Origin: Eledone cirrhosa | Taxonomy: Eukaryota > Mollusca > Cephalopoda > Octopoda > Eledonidae | NCBI GenBank assembly: GCA_964016885.1 | Contig: OZ024741.1 | Span: 26,180,937-26,244,936, forward strand | DNA length: 64,000 nucleotides | Direction of reading: 5' to 3' | Part shown: positions 53,346 through 63,879 of the stretch, one piece after another | Numbering within the stretch: position 1 is the stretch's first letter | How the letters are laid out: the number at the start of each line of letters is the position of its first letter | The notes under the pieces: model-generated | The model's input: only the letters and a program-made list of their open reading frames with translations | Told to the model about the DNA's origin: nothing | Database searches by the model: none | Program-made: the position numbers and the translations under genes

Positions 53346-54032
53346 ATGGCCATATTAAGAGTAGGAAGTTTAAATGTTCGCGGCCTGGGGTCACCCTGGA
53401 AGCAGGGTCACCTGCTCAACGATCTCAGGTCGCTGGAAATGGATGTGATTGCCGTCAGCGAGACCAGAATTTCCGACACGTGCGCACTAGCCCCCATTTT
53501 CGACGACTATCAAATCTTCGCATCTGTTAGCAGACCGGGAATGGGGGATGGGATGGCAGTGCTGTTTAGGAAAGGACTGGATTTCGAGGTAAGGTCGATC
53601 TTCCGGGACCCGGACGGTAAGTTGGTGGTCTTGGATGTGAGCAGTAGCGAAGGTGGTGCCTTTAGACTGCTGGCCGTCTACGCCTCTACAGGGGCCGGAC
53701 GACCAGACTTTTTTAGGCGCCTGGAGACCTTTCTGGGTACGTCTCGCCCTTTACTGTTAGCGGGGGACTGGAATGGCATCTTAGACGCACACTGGGATTG
53801 TGTGGGAGTAGCCGATAAGGGGGGGGGGTGCAAAAGCCTCAAGCACCTACTCAGCCAGTTCCAACTGTCTGACAGGTATCGACTAGATTTCCCAAATGTG
53901 CCAATGTGGACATGGACCAACCGAATGGGGTCATCTAGATCGTATATAGACAGGATCTTCATTAAGAAAATAGAAATAGTGTGGACTGCCCACTTTTTAA
54001 AATGGTCGCCTATTCAGATCACAAATTTGTGA
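53346..54032 (+). pseudogene. LINE ORF2 part 1: AP-type endonuclease
   Basis: Starts at ATG 53346: MAILRVGSLNVRGLGSP. Endonuclease/exonuclease/phosphatase motifs are SLNVRGL (metal-binding Asn), AVSETRIS (catalytic Glu), LLAGDWNGILD (Asp/Asn) and MWTWTNRMGSSRSYIDRIFI. The last motif, SDHKF, lies in the next frame (53981 onward), so a frameshift near 54000, in a T/A run, splits the domain from its final catalytic His. The enzyme nicks target DNA in target-primed reverse transcription. Confidence 0.85.
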
Positions 54033-56452
54033 TCTGTACGGTCGACCTAGATAAAACGCGTAGGTTAGGACCGGGTTACTGGAAGCTGAACATGTCATTT
54101 CCGGCACGTAAAGCTTACAGGGACCGAGTCAACAATTTAGTTAAGCAAAAGTTGACAGGGGGGATCATCAACAACAGATGGTGGGAGGCTCTCAAAAGAG
54201 AGATTAGAGTAACTTTGATAGAGTTCAGCAAAGAACTAGCGTTAGAGAAAAATAGAAAGGAGGGTGAGCTGGTAGATAAGTTAGACGAGGCTATTTGTAG
54301 TGGCATTGCAACTGATGTGCTAGCAGCGAGAATGGCATTAGACCATTTCTTCAATGCCAAACACGAAGGTTGCATTGTCAGAGCTAAGGCGCGTCCGCTG
54401 AGAAACAAGGGAACCAAAGCTGTTCGATGGGCCAGCGTGGCGGAGGCGCAGCATGGTAATAAAACCACAATTCGGTCTTTGGCGGACCGAGACGGACACA
54501 AGATAAGCGATTCCAAGCTGATGTGTGAGGCCTTTCGCCAGCACCTTGCTCGGTTGTTCGGGGAGAGTGGCGAGTCAGAGAGAATAGCGGATTTCAGTCC
54601 CTACCTTGACGGCTTGCCTTGCATCTCGACGGTCAATGCTGAGCACTGCGAAAGGCCGATTACTTCAGCCGAAATTCAGGACGCCCTTGTCAGCTGCATG
54701 AGGCGCAAGTCACCCGGTTTGGATGGCCTGCCCTACGAGCTTTACGTAAATATGCCAGACTTGTTCTCCGAACTCCTCGAAGCACTCTACTGCAACTGGC
54801 AGCAGAATGGGAGTATTCCCAGTTCTGTGAGCAGGGGAGTGGTGACGCTGATAAGGAAAGACGAGAACAAGAGGGATACATTAGACAACTTCAGGCCCAT
54901 AACTCTGCTCAACACAGAGTTTAAGATTTTGGCCAAGGTGTTAGCAAAGAGATTGGCGCTTGTCGTCGAGGATTTGGTTGGGGAGGCGCAAACTTGCGCA
55001 ATCCCAGCCAGGTCCATACACGACAATCTCCACCTCATGCGATACATCATAGAGAGGGTAGTGTATAAACCTGGCGTCGTTGGGGCACTGATCAATTTAG
55101 ATCAATTGAAAGCATTCGATAGGGTCGACCATCGGTATCTGGAGTTTGTCCTCAAAGCAGCTGGCTTCGGCCCTGTCTTTAGAAGCTGGATCGCTGCAAT
55201 GCACAGTGGCACACGCTCGGTGGTCAAGGTTAATGGCCACCTCTCGGAACCAATTCAGCTCTCCCGATCGGTTCGTCAAGGGTGCCATCTCTCTTCCCTT
55301 CTGTACGTATTGACTCTCGAGCCTTTACTGCGGAAGCTGGAGCTGTTGCAGGGCATCCCGCTCGAACCGGGACGTGGAAAGGCGGTGTCGGCTTATGCGG
55401 ACGACATCACCGTGATGGTGTCGAACACCTCAGAAATCGAGGTGGTCGGCACCTTATTGAAGGAATATGAAAGGTTGACAGGAGCCAAACTTAACCCGGA
55501 AAAGTCGGTGGGCTTGCAGCTCGGAACCTGGAGAGGCAAGCCCATGCCGTCCAACAGCGTCGTGGGGCGCTGGACGGACGGACCGGTAAAGTTGCTCGGG
55601 GTTTGGTTCGGACCAGACCTCCAGGTGGAAAAGAATTGGGACGAGGTAACGAACAGAGTAGCCAGTCTCACCCAAAAATGTGCTGGGAGGAAGCTATCAC
55701 TGAAAGGTCGCGCGGAGGTGGCGAATGCGTACATCGCGTCCGTCATCTACTACCGCCTGACCGTCGTGCCTTGCCTCCGTCTGCGCCTCGTCAAGTTGGA
55801 ACGGCTCCTCTTCAAATTCTTGTGGAGGGGACAAGTTCCATTGGTGAGGCGGTCCATCTGCTGCCAGCACCCTCTATGCGGAGGGCTGGGCATGCCGTGG
55901 CTAATGATGCGCAGACATGCGTTGAGGCTGCAACAGATATTCTGCCTCAACGGTGAACAGGTGTGGTCGCCGTTTATCAGACAAGCCTTTCCGCAGCTCA
56001 TTTCTTTGACTGAGCTGCAGTCCTGGGTCAAGAAGAGACCGAGACTGGGTGACTGGGACCTGGAATGTTGCCAGGCACTCACTGCCCTCTACCAAGCGGG
56101 CAATGCGATCAGTGGAACTTCCACTCTCGAGTTCTATAGAGGATTAGTGGTGGGCAAGTGCGATGACGCACTCGGAGAAGCTTTGGGCCTCGACGAAGTC
56201 GAACTGACCAGTCTGTACCGGAGGACTTTTGAGCCGGGGACGATGGACAATTTCCAGAAATCCCTCGCTTGGCAGTGCTACCGGGGGGCACTGCCGGTTC
56301 GGGATAAACTCTACAGGCATGGAAGTGCTGTCAGACGGACCTGCCCAAGATGCGCACAGCACGACGAAACCGTTCTGCACGCACTTGTCCAATGTCCGTG
56401 CATTACTGACTTGTGGAGTTATGTCGAACAGCTACTCTCGCGTGTGGAATGA
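53981..56452 (+). pseudogene. LINE ORF2 part 2: Tx1-like reverse transcriptase
   Basis: An 823-residue frame. It starts inside the endonuclease (MVAYSDHKFVICTVDL). RT blocks: KSPGLDGLPYELY near residue 246, FRPITLLNTEFKILAKVLAK near 306, NLDQLKAFDRVDHRYLEFVL near 371, VRQGCHLSSLLYVLTLEPLL near 426, AYADDITVMV at about 470-478, LQLGTWRGKPMPS and KLLGVWFGPDLQVEKNWDEV. A C-terminal zinc-finger-like CPRCAQHDETVLHALVQC is near 788. Compared with the usual forms DQEKAFDRV and RQGCPLSPLL it has DQLKAFDRV and RQGCHLSSLL, changes at conserved sites. The layout and motifs fit the Tx1 clade of the L1 group. Confidence 0.85.
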
Positions 56453-56476
56453 ATCCGGCTATCGGCCGAGTCCATA

Positions 56477-56758
56477 GTGAAGATCGATCCATCGCCTTCC
56501 TTAGGTCAGGAAGAGCAGGAAATTTTCCTCTGTCTGGTGGCAGTTGCAAAAGAGGTTGTATGGTGGACCAGGTTAAAAGGACTGAAGACAGACACTTTTC
56601 TCTTCGGCCAATCCCTCATCAACTTCTTCAAGTTTCACCTGGAAAGGAAGGTGAGGGTGGAGAGAGAAGTGCTGCCCCCCAGTACATTTGCTAAAAGGTG
56701 GGTGAATGTGGCGAGAATGGCTCGTGTGAATGGGCCTACTCTGACCATGCGCCTATAG
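56477..56758 (+). pseudogene. LINE ORF2 part 3: C-terminal extension
   Basis: KIDPSPSLGQEEQEIFLCLV AVAKEVVWWTRLKGLKTD, then FHLERKVRVEREVLPPSTFA KRWVNVARM, stop at 56756-56758. It follows the zinc-finger end after a frame change near 56450 and completes the protein. It would be in one polypeptide with the RT in an intact element. Confidence 0.75.
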
Positions 56759-57060
56759 GCTAGCTAACTTGAGGAGAGGGGTGCTCTCCCTGGGTGCCCT
56801 AGAAGCGCAGGGTGGTTCAGGATTGGTGGGGTACCCGAGTCACCCCAGGGTCGTCCACCCCCTATCGGGGAATTTATTTTGTTATATTTATGCATAGTTT
56901 ATTTTATATTTTTATATTTTCATTGTTAAATTAGTCTTGCCATTGTGCACTTTTACTCGACCTTATTGTAAACCCCCACTGTCCCTGTCTTTGTATTGTC
57001 CCCTACATGTCGGCCCCTGTGGCTAATAAATGAAATCATTATTATTATTATTATTGTTAC

Positions 57061-57100
57061 TATTATTATTACTTTTTTTTTTTTTTTTTTTTTTTTCCCC
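57061..57100. repeat. (ATT)n and poly-T run
   Basis: LINE tail attattatt followed by about 22 T, at the junction between two LINEs. Confidence 0.9.
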
Positions 57101-57492
57101 AATTCAATGATGTTCCAGAACAATATAAAAGAGATAATTGGCAATTTAGGTTCTGGAACAAAAAAGATAATTGGCAATAAGGGCAGGGGCCCCAGGTTAT
57201 CACAGCCTGGGCCTGCTCGTCATCGTGCCATTGTAATAGAGCCAAACAAGGCTGCTGGAACGTACAGACGCTGCTTGACAGGGATTCCTTGGAGCGTCCT
57301 GAACGAATGACCGCTCTTGTTGCAAAGGAGCTTCGACGTTACAATCTTGACATCGTGGCTTTATCTGAGACGAGGTTAGCTGGAGATGGTCATCTTATGG
57401 AATTTTGTGGGGAATATACATTCTTCTGAAAAGGAAGAGATGAAGAAACCAGAAGAGAGGCTGGGGTAGGATTTTCTGTTAAGACTGTTCTT

Positions 57493-58548
57493 GTGAATAA
57501 ATTAGAAGAATTCCCAGTAGGGATTAGTGAGCATCTTATGTCCATGAGAATTCCGCTGGACAAAGGAAGATATGCGACCCTGGTGAGTGTGTATGCTCCA
57601 ACTATGAATTCTGTCGATGAAGAAAAAGTGTCCTTTTACCATGCCTTGAAAGGTGTTATAAGAAATATCCCTCAGGCAGACAAAGTCATCGTGCTTGGTG
57701 ACTTTAATGCTAGAGTGGGTAGAGATTTTAACACATGGAATGTAATCGGAAGGCATGGGGTGGGAAAGTGTAACAACAATGGTATGCTCCTGCTGCAGAT
57801 GTGTGAGGAGCTGGATCTGTGTGTTACCAACACCATGTTCCAACAAAAGAACAAATTCAAGACCACATGGATGCATCCTGCATCCAAGGAATGGCATCTT
57901 TTGTCCTACGTCCTAGTCAGGATGCGTGACAGACAGGATGTGCAGTGTGTTCGTGCTCTTCGTGGAGCTGAGTGCTGGACGGACCACCGCCTGGTACGCG
58001 CAAAAGTGAAACTAATCACTAAACGTAAAATTCGGGCTCCTGGTGTTGCCCTGCCCAAAAGATTGAATGCTGCTTGTCTTAAGGATAAAAATGTGAAGAG
58101 GACATTGGAAGAAGAGATGCAGGCTGCAGATCTTGGTGAGGATTGGCCGACCCTTAAAAAGTCGGTTTATGATGTAGGCAGGCGTGTTCTGGGATTGGTG
58201 CAGAGAAAACATCAGGACTGGTTTAATGAGAATGATGTACATATAGAAGACTTGTTGGCTGATAAGAGGCGTGCTCTGTCACACTACTTGACGGCAAAAC
58301 CACAGGAGAGGAATACATTGCATGAGGAACTCAAGGATGTAAAATCACGTGTTACGCAGAGTCTTTCTCAGATGAAGGATCAGTGGTGGAGTGAGAAGGC
58401 TGGTGAGATACAAACTGCGTCAGATTCCAATAACACAAAGCTGTTGTACAGTCTCTTGCGTGAGGTTTATGGACCGTCTTCTTCTCTGGTGACACCGCTT
58501 CGCAGCAAGGATGGCAAAGAACTTCGTGACTCACAAGGAATTCTATGA
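57493..58548 (+). pseudogene. LINE endonuclease and linker
   Basis: The open frame really begins before 57493: 57265-57426 reads NVQTLLDRDSLERPERMTAL and YNLDIVALSETRLAGDGHL, then TGA where relatives have a Trp codon. Motifs after it are VSVYAPTMNS, VIVLGDFNARVGRDFNTW, TTWMHPASKEWHLLSYVLV and CWTDHRLVRAKVKL (the SDH-equivalent TDHR). The domain is an AP-endonuclease-like nuclease. A basic linker with WWSEKAGEIQTASDSNNTKL follows. Ends in TGA 58546-58548 before RWREHFDDLL. Confidence 0.85.
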
Positions 58549-58575
58549 AGGTGGCGAGAGCACTTTGATGATCTT

Positions 58576-59394
58576 TTGAATCAGCCGTCTGTCGTCAGTG
58601 AAGATTTCCTCAATCTCATTCCAGAAAGTCCTGTGAAAGTAGCCCTCGCAGAACCTCCGACGCTTGTGGAGGTTGCAGTGGTTATCTCTAAGTTGAACAG
58701 TGGAAGGTCTCCAGGTATGGATGGCCTACATCCTGAGCTCCTACAATATGGTGGTGAGAGACTCCTGCAACATCTTCACTCTTTGTTTGGCGGGATATGG
58801 GCTAATGAATCCGTACCTGAGGACTGGAGAGATGCAGTAATGGTGGTCTTGTACAAGGGAAAGGGTAACAGGAATGATTGTGGGAACTACAGAGGTATAA
58901 TATTTCTTTCTGTTGTAGGGAAAGTTTTATGTAGGGTGCTTCTGGACCGTCTGCTGACACACGTTGCAGATTGTGTTCTTCCTGAAAGTCAATCTGGTTT
59001 TCGTGCTGGACGCGGCACTACTGATATGATCTTCTCAGCTAGACAGCTCCAGGAGAAGTGCATTGAACAAGGCTTGGATCTGAATCAGGTTTTTGTCGAT
59101 CTGACAAAAGCTTTCGATACTGTTAACAGAAATGCATTATGGAAGGTTCTCCAGAAACTTGGTTGCCCTGATAAGTTCCTTGCTTTAGTTAGGTCTTTCC
59201 ATGACGACATGAAGGCTTGGGTTAATGTCGGGGGTAAGATGTCGGAGCCTATCTCAGTAAAAAATGGAGTGAAACGGGGATATTCCAGCACCGACCCTGT
59301 TTGCCATATACTTTGCAATGGTTTTCTGTATTGCATTCAGGAATTGCGAGCATGGTGTTTACATCCGATATCGAACCTCAGGCAGCATATTTAA
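58576..59394 (+). pseudogene. LINE reverse transcriptase, first half
   Basis: Same frame as the preceding piece. RT blocks: GRSPGMDGLHPELLQYGGER, EDWRDAVMVVLYKGKGNRND CGNYRGI, QSGFRAGRGTTDMIFSARQL and QVFVDLTKAFDTVNRNALWK. Then GVKNG.KRG loses frame near 59280; the correct continuation APTLFAIYFAMVFCIAFRN lies in another frame. VKRG replaces the usual VKQG in RT block 4. Confidence 0.85.
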
Positions 59395-59683
59395 CATCAG
59401 GCGCTTTGCTGCAAAGACAAAAGTATTTACATCAATCATAAGAGACCTCTTGTATACAGATGATTGCGATCTTGTAGCGCACACAGAGAGTGATATGCAG
59501 CACATTTTGAATGCATTTTCTGACGCTTGCACTGCCCTAGGATTGACTGTTACTCTCAAGAAAACCGTCGTCATGTACCAACCTGCCCCTAGTAAGCAGT
59601 ACACTGAACCAAATATCTATGTGTATGGTAAACGACTTGGAGTGGTTGATCAGTTTGTCTACCTGGGAAGCACTGTCAATTGA
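59318..59683 (+). pseudogene. LINE reverse transcriptase, catalytic half
   Basis: RYRTSGSIFNIRRFAAKTKV, then DLLYTDDCDLVAHTESDMQH, where the catalytic YADD is YTDD, and ALGLTVTLKKTVVMYQPAP, VVDQFVYLGSTVN. The frame stops at TGA 59682-59684, before YSNLDSEISLRIRKASDAF, probably a former Arg codon. Confidence 0.8.
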
Positions 59684-59800
59684 TACAGCAACCTTGACAG
59701 TGAAATCTCACTTAGGATTAGGAAAGCAAGTGATGCTTTCGGAAAGCTAGAAAGGCGACTCTGGGGTCGGCGAGACATATGCAGGAGGACAAAGGAAAAG

Positions 59801-60634
59801 GTGTACAAGGCATGTGTGCTCTCTTGTCTTCTTTATGCCTGCGAGACCTGTGTCACATATCGACACCACCTTAAGCAATTGGAGCGTTTCCATCAGATGT
59901 GTCTCAGACGGATCCATGGTGTTCACTGGAGGGACCACATCAGTGATGTCGAGATTTTGGAAAGCTCTATGTGTGACAGTATAGAAGCTCTTGTGCTTAA
60001 GCAACAACTCCGTTGGAGTGGTCACCTTGCCATGATGAAGGATTCTAGAATACCAAAACAACTCTTTTATGGAGAGTTGGTTAAAGGAAAACGACCGCCA
60101 CATAAACCAAAAAAGAGGTATAAGGATTCCTTGAAAGTCTCTTTGAAAGATGCTAACATCTCTGCTGATACATGGGAAAATATTGCTGCTGATCGTAATA
60201 AATGGAGAAAGACTATATATGAGGGAAAAGTTGCTTTTGAGGCATCTCGAATCGCATACGAGAAAGTAAAGTGGGATGTGAGGAAGAGCATTGCTGTTGC
60301 ACTTCCAGACGGCGAGGCTCCTCCTATGGTGCTGACATGCAGCGTCTGTGCGAGACTCTGCCTAAGCAAAGCTGGACTCGAAAGTCATCTTCGCAGTCAT
60401 AAAGTAAGACCAGTGGTTGACTACCAGACTGCTGTTGGAGATGCTACTCATCATGCTTGCCAAACATGTGGTAGAGAATGTAAATCAGCAGGAGGGCTCA
60501 AGCGATATGCAAAAGTACATGAACTCCAACCACAGCCGACTATTGTCAGTGAATGTTTTGGTTGCCGACTCTGTGCAAGACATTTTAGATCATTGGCTGG
60601 GCTAAAAAGCCACATTCGATCGCAGCGCTGTTAG
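59801..60634 (+). pseudogene. LINE C-terminal region with three zinc-finger-like units
   Basis: Continues the same frame (the ORF is open from 59685). KLERRLWGRRDICRRTKEKV YKACVLSCLLYACETC is the equivalent of the GSETW region. Then QLRWSGHLAMMKDSRIPKQL and FYGELVKGKRPPHKPKKRYK. Fingers: CSVCARLCLSKAGLESHLRSH (CxxC...HxxxH, intact), CQTCGRECKSAGGLKRYAKVH (first His is Tyr), CRLCARHFRSLAGLKSHIRS (last His is Gln). The fingers probably bind nucleic acid. Confidence 0.85.
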
Positions 60635-60640
60635 TTGCTA

Positions 60641-60900
60641 TCGTGTGTGTGTGCGTGTGTGTGTATATATATATATGTATATGTATATTATTGTTGTTGT
60701 TGTCATTATTATTATTGTTATTAATGTATGTGTGTATGTATATATATATATGTGTGTATGTATGTATGTGTGTGTGTATATATATATTTATTTTTTAATT
60801 TTTTTTAATTTTTTATTTATTTATTTTTTTTTTTTTCTCCTCGTGCAATGGCCATACTCGATAACGAGGGGGCAGCCATCATATATATATATCTGGTAGT
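60641..60900. repeat. TG/TA/ATT/T-rich simple repeats
   Basis: gtgtgtgtgt, tatatata, attattatt and poly-T blocks. Confidence 0.9.
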
Positions 60901-60902
60901 GT

Positions 60903-60985
60903 TTTCAATGCTCAGAGAGTGTGATTGGTCAATGTGCAAGGCCTTTCCCCACTTAAAAAACCTTCAAAGCACAGGCATTGGTTGT
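60903..60985 (+). mobile_element. Tx1-type LINE 5' UTR fragment
   Basis: gctcagagagtgtgattggt, cctttccccacttaaaaaac and gcacaggcattgg match 51490-51562 (gctcagagagtgggattggc, cctcactttaaaaatattcg, cacaggcattg). Confidence 0.65.
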
Positions 60986-61094
60986 TCAGGATCTGTTACA
61001 GGTTCATGTGGCTGCCTGTAGCCTATAGGTGCACCATTTTCTGTAATCTGACAAGCAATTGCAGTAGTTTTAGCAGAGTTTGCAGCCACCATAT

Positions 61095-61205
61095 ATATAT
61101 GTGTGTATATATATATATGTGTGTGTGTATGTATGTATACATGTATAGATATGTATATATGTATGTGTGTATATATATGTATATGTGTGTGTATATATAT
61201 ATATA

Positions 61206-61258
<53 letters not shown>

Positions 61259-61445
61259 ATATATATATATATGTGTGTGTGTGTGTATATGTATGTGTGT
61301 GTGTATATGTATAGATATGTGTGTGTATATATATATATGTGTATGTATATGTGTATATATATGTATGTGTATATGTGTGTATATATATATGTATATGTGT
61401 GTGTGTATATATATGTGTGTATGTCTATATGTACTGTATATACAT
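61095..61445. repeat. (TA)n/(TG)n microsatellite, about 350 bp
   Basis: Alternating tatata and gtgtgt blocks throughout; the long Tyr/Ile/Val ORFs are artefacts. Confidence 0.95.
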
Positions 61446-61770
61446 GCAGTCCTTGTAACTGTCCTGTTATCTTGCCTTGGCTTGTCACTGGACACATAGC
61501 TGCTGGAATGAAGTGGCTGCTATGTCTGTAGCACAAGCACGTAGCCTTGCCATCTTTACGTGCAGATATTTCTTCACTGTTAACCTGAACAGCAATATGT
61601 TTCAGCAGAGTCTTGAGCATCTGAGCAGCCCTTTTTGGGGAAGAAAAAGTGACCTAAACTAAGCTTGTACAGTCATTAAAGTGGTGAGCAGCCTGCAGTT
61701 GGCGGTGGTTCATAGTAGCTAGGAATTTGTTGAAGAGATGGCCATCTTCTGTAAAGAAGTGGCAGTTATC
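61446..61770. other. intergenic, nothing recognised
   Basis: No ORF or family recognised. It may continue the sequence at 60985-61090, split by the microsatellite. Confidence 0.4.
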
Positions 61771-61774
61771 ATAC

Positions 61775-61813
61775 ATATATATATATATCACACACATACA
61801 TATATATATATCT

Positions 61814-61865
<52 letters not shown>
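61775..61865. repeat. (TA)n/(CA)n microsatellite
   Basis: tatatata and cacacacaca blocks at the 5' edge of an RTE LINE. Confidence 0.9.
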
Positions 61866-61869
<4 letters not shown>

Positions 61870-63718
61870 AAGTCGTACAGAATGGGGTTGTTCCGAAGGA
61901 CTGGCATAGCAGCATCATCGTTAACTGTTATAAGGGTAAAGGAGATGCCCTAGATAGGAGTAACTATAGAGGCATTAAATTAATCGACCAGGTCATGAAG
62001 GTCACGGAAAAAGTAATAGCGCAACTAATCAGAGAGAGAATTGACCTAGATGAAATGCAGTTCGGGTTTGTGTCAGGCAAAAGTACCACAGACGCTCTTT
62101 TCATAGTACGACAACTATAGGAGAAGTACCTAGCTAAAGGTAAACCCCTCTACTTAGCTTTTGTCGACTTGGAGAAAGCCTTCGAGGGCTATACAAGCCA
62201 TGTATAAAGAAACAGTCAGCAAGGTTAGAATTAACAACGAATATAGTGAAGAGTTTAGCGTAAAAGTTGGCGTCCATCAGGGCTCTGTTCTCAGCCCTCT
62301 ACTATTTATTATTGCCCTTCAGGCTATAACAGAGGAGTTCAAGACAGGCTGCCCATGGGAACTCCTATACGCAGACGACCTGACACTCATAGCGGAATCA
62401 ATGGCTGAGCTAGAGAAGAAATTCCAAACATGGAAGCACGGCCTAGAGTCAAAAGGACTTAAAATTAACCTGGCTAAGACCAAAGTTCTAGTTTGTAGGA
62501 AAGAAAACAAGGCGGCGGTCCCTTCTGGGAAATGGTCGTGCTCGGTGTGTAGGAAAGGCGTAGGTAGAAACTCCATTTTATGTCCTAAATGCAAAGTATG
62601 GGTGCATAAAAGATGTAGTGGGATCACAGGTAAGCTAACTAAGAACATAGATTTTACATGTGGCCGGTGTTCTGGTGCAATAAGTTGCAGCAAGGGCCCA
62701 CAAAATACTAGCTCTTTCAATTGCGCAGAGGGTTCTATAGAAATAGGGGACAGCTTCCGTTACCTGGGCGATAAAATCAGCAGTGGGGGAGGGTGCTCTG
62801 AAAGTACTGTAGCTAGAGTCAGAACTGGTTGGAAAAAGTTCAGAGAGCTTATACCACTATTAGCTGCTAAAGGGTTCTCCCTAAAAATGAAAGGCAGGTT
62901 GTACGATGCCTGCATACGAACAGCAATGTTGCATGGCAGTGAGACCTGGGCATTGTGTGCAGAGGATATACGCAGACTAGAGAGGAACGAAGCTTGCATG
63001 CTCCGCTGGATGTGTAACAGTAATATACGTGAACGGCAAAGCATAAACGAACTAAGGAAAAAATTAGAGATAAGAGGGATCAGATGTTGTTTACTCGAGA
63101 GAAGGCTACGTTGGTATGGACACGTGATGCGCATGAAAGTCGATAGCTGTATAACAAAGTGCAGGGCAATAAAGATAGACGGTAGTCACGGAATAGGCAG
63201 ACCTAGAAAAACCTGGGACGAGCTGATAAACTCCGACATCACACACTTACACCTCTCCAAGACAATGTCACTGGACCAAGACCTTTGGCGGTACTCAGTA
63301 ACAGAGAAGACCCGCCTTACCTAAATATATAGTAAAACCTACTCCAGCCAGTAGGCATCTCTAACAAAATACACCCCGTCCCACCACCACCACCCCCACC
63401 CCATCCACACCACCCCGTTCTATGTAAAGTTATGTTGGTGCCGCGCCATCCAGGCCAAAACAAATGAGATCGTGTAGGTGTCACGACAAAAAACACACAG
63501 TCCACGCTGTAATGTGGCCGTGTAGGCAACACGGTAAAAACCTCCCAGACCCACACTGTAAATGTGGTTGGTGTTAGGAAGGGCATCCAACTGTAGAAAA
63601 CCTGCCAGACAGTCCTATGCGAGCAAGACAAACACTCTTGCCTCAAGTGGGACTACCCCCGTCCAAACCCATGCAAGCGTGGAACACGGACGTTAAACGT
63701 TGATGATGATGATGATGA
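61866..63718 (+). mobile_element. RTE-type LINE, 5'-truncated (subfamily 1)
   Basis: Starts inside the linker (QNGVVPKDWHSSI.VNCYKGK) and ends with a 3' UTR. The last 280 bases are gcatccaactgtagaaaacc, tgcctcaagtgggactaccc, ccatgcaagcgtggaacacg and gacgttaaacg(ttgatgat)n. It is the plus-strand sibling of 43723-46089. Confidence 0.9.
61868..63324 (+). pseudogene. RTE reverse transcriptase with stop and 70-base deletion
   Basis: 61868-62185 reads CYKGKGDALDRSNYRGIKLI, QFGFVSGKSTTDALFIVRQL and a TAG at 62118-62120. At about 62187 AFD jumps to RAIQAMYK, losing about 22 codons and the frame. 62161-63324 is then open for 387 residues: VHQGSVLSPLLFIIALQ, LLYADDLTLI (YADD about 70-73), an intact Cys/His cluster at about 127-170 (CSVC, CPKC, HKRC, CGRC), HGSETWALCAEDIRRLERNE, RRLRWYGHVMRM, GRPRKTWDELINSD. 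Apart from the stop and deletion the protein is well preserved. Confidence 0.9.
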
Positions 63719-63879
63719 TATATATATATAGATTTTGAGTATATGTTGGTTGTATACCAACACCTCAGTATGCAGGTTGGAGCACTCGACGAAGTGCGCA
63801 GGTTGGTTTGGTTACTCCGGAGTAATGTAAAATAAAGTTAAATAAAAAGTCAAATGTTTAAAATTTACCTTCGTTTATT
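63719..63879. other. TA repeat and unrecognised sequence next to ribozyme
   Basis: Short TA run at 63719-63730, then cgacgaagtgcgcaggttgg and similar phrases. It may belong to the element carrying the hammerhead motif. Confidence 0.4.

Larger units (their letters stand above)
51290..57060 (+). mobile_element. nearly full-length Tx1/L1-group LINE
   Basis: Begins after the simple repeat with a GC-richer 5' UTR (gggctggatgcccgatcacg, gctcagagagtgggattggc). It carries a gag-like ORF1 (about 51600-53316), ORF2 endonuclease plus RT (53346-56757) and a 3' UTR ending gtggctaataaatgaaatc(att)n near 57045. The composition is more GC-rich than its surroundings. At least one nonsense codon and several frameshifts. 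A piece of a related 5' UTR is at 60905-60980. Confidence 0.85.
57115..60640 (+). mobile_element. APE-type LINE with C-terminal C2H2-like fingers
   Basis: Nearly full-length coding region: endonuclease (57250-58000), linker, reverse transcriptase (58650-59690), C-terminal region and zinc fingers (60330-60634). One frame is used throughout except for single-base shifts near 57250 and 59280. In-frame stops are at 57427-57429, 58546-58548 and 59682-59684. It lies immediately behind the Tx1-like element, same strand. No clear 3' UTR: it runs into TG/TA repeats at 60641. Confidence 0.85.

Noticed and set aside
60964..61620. 218-residue minus ORF and three plus ORFs
   Set aside because: Almost entirely TG/TA microsatellite translation.
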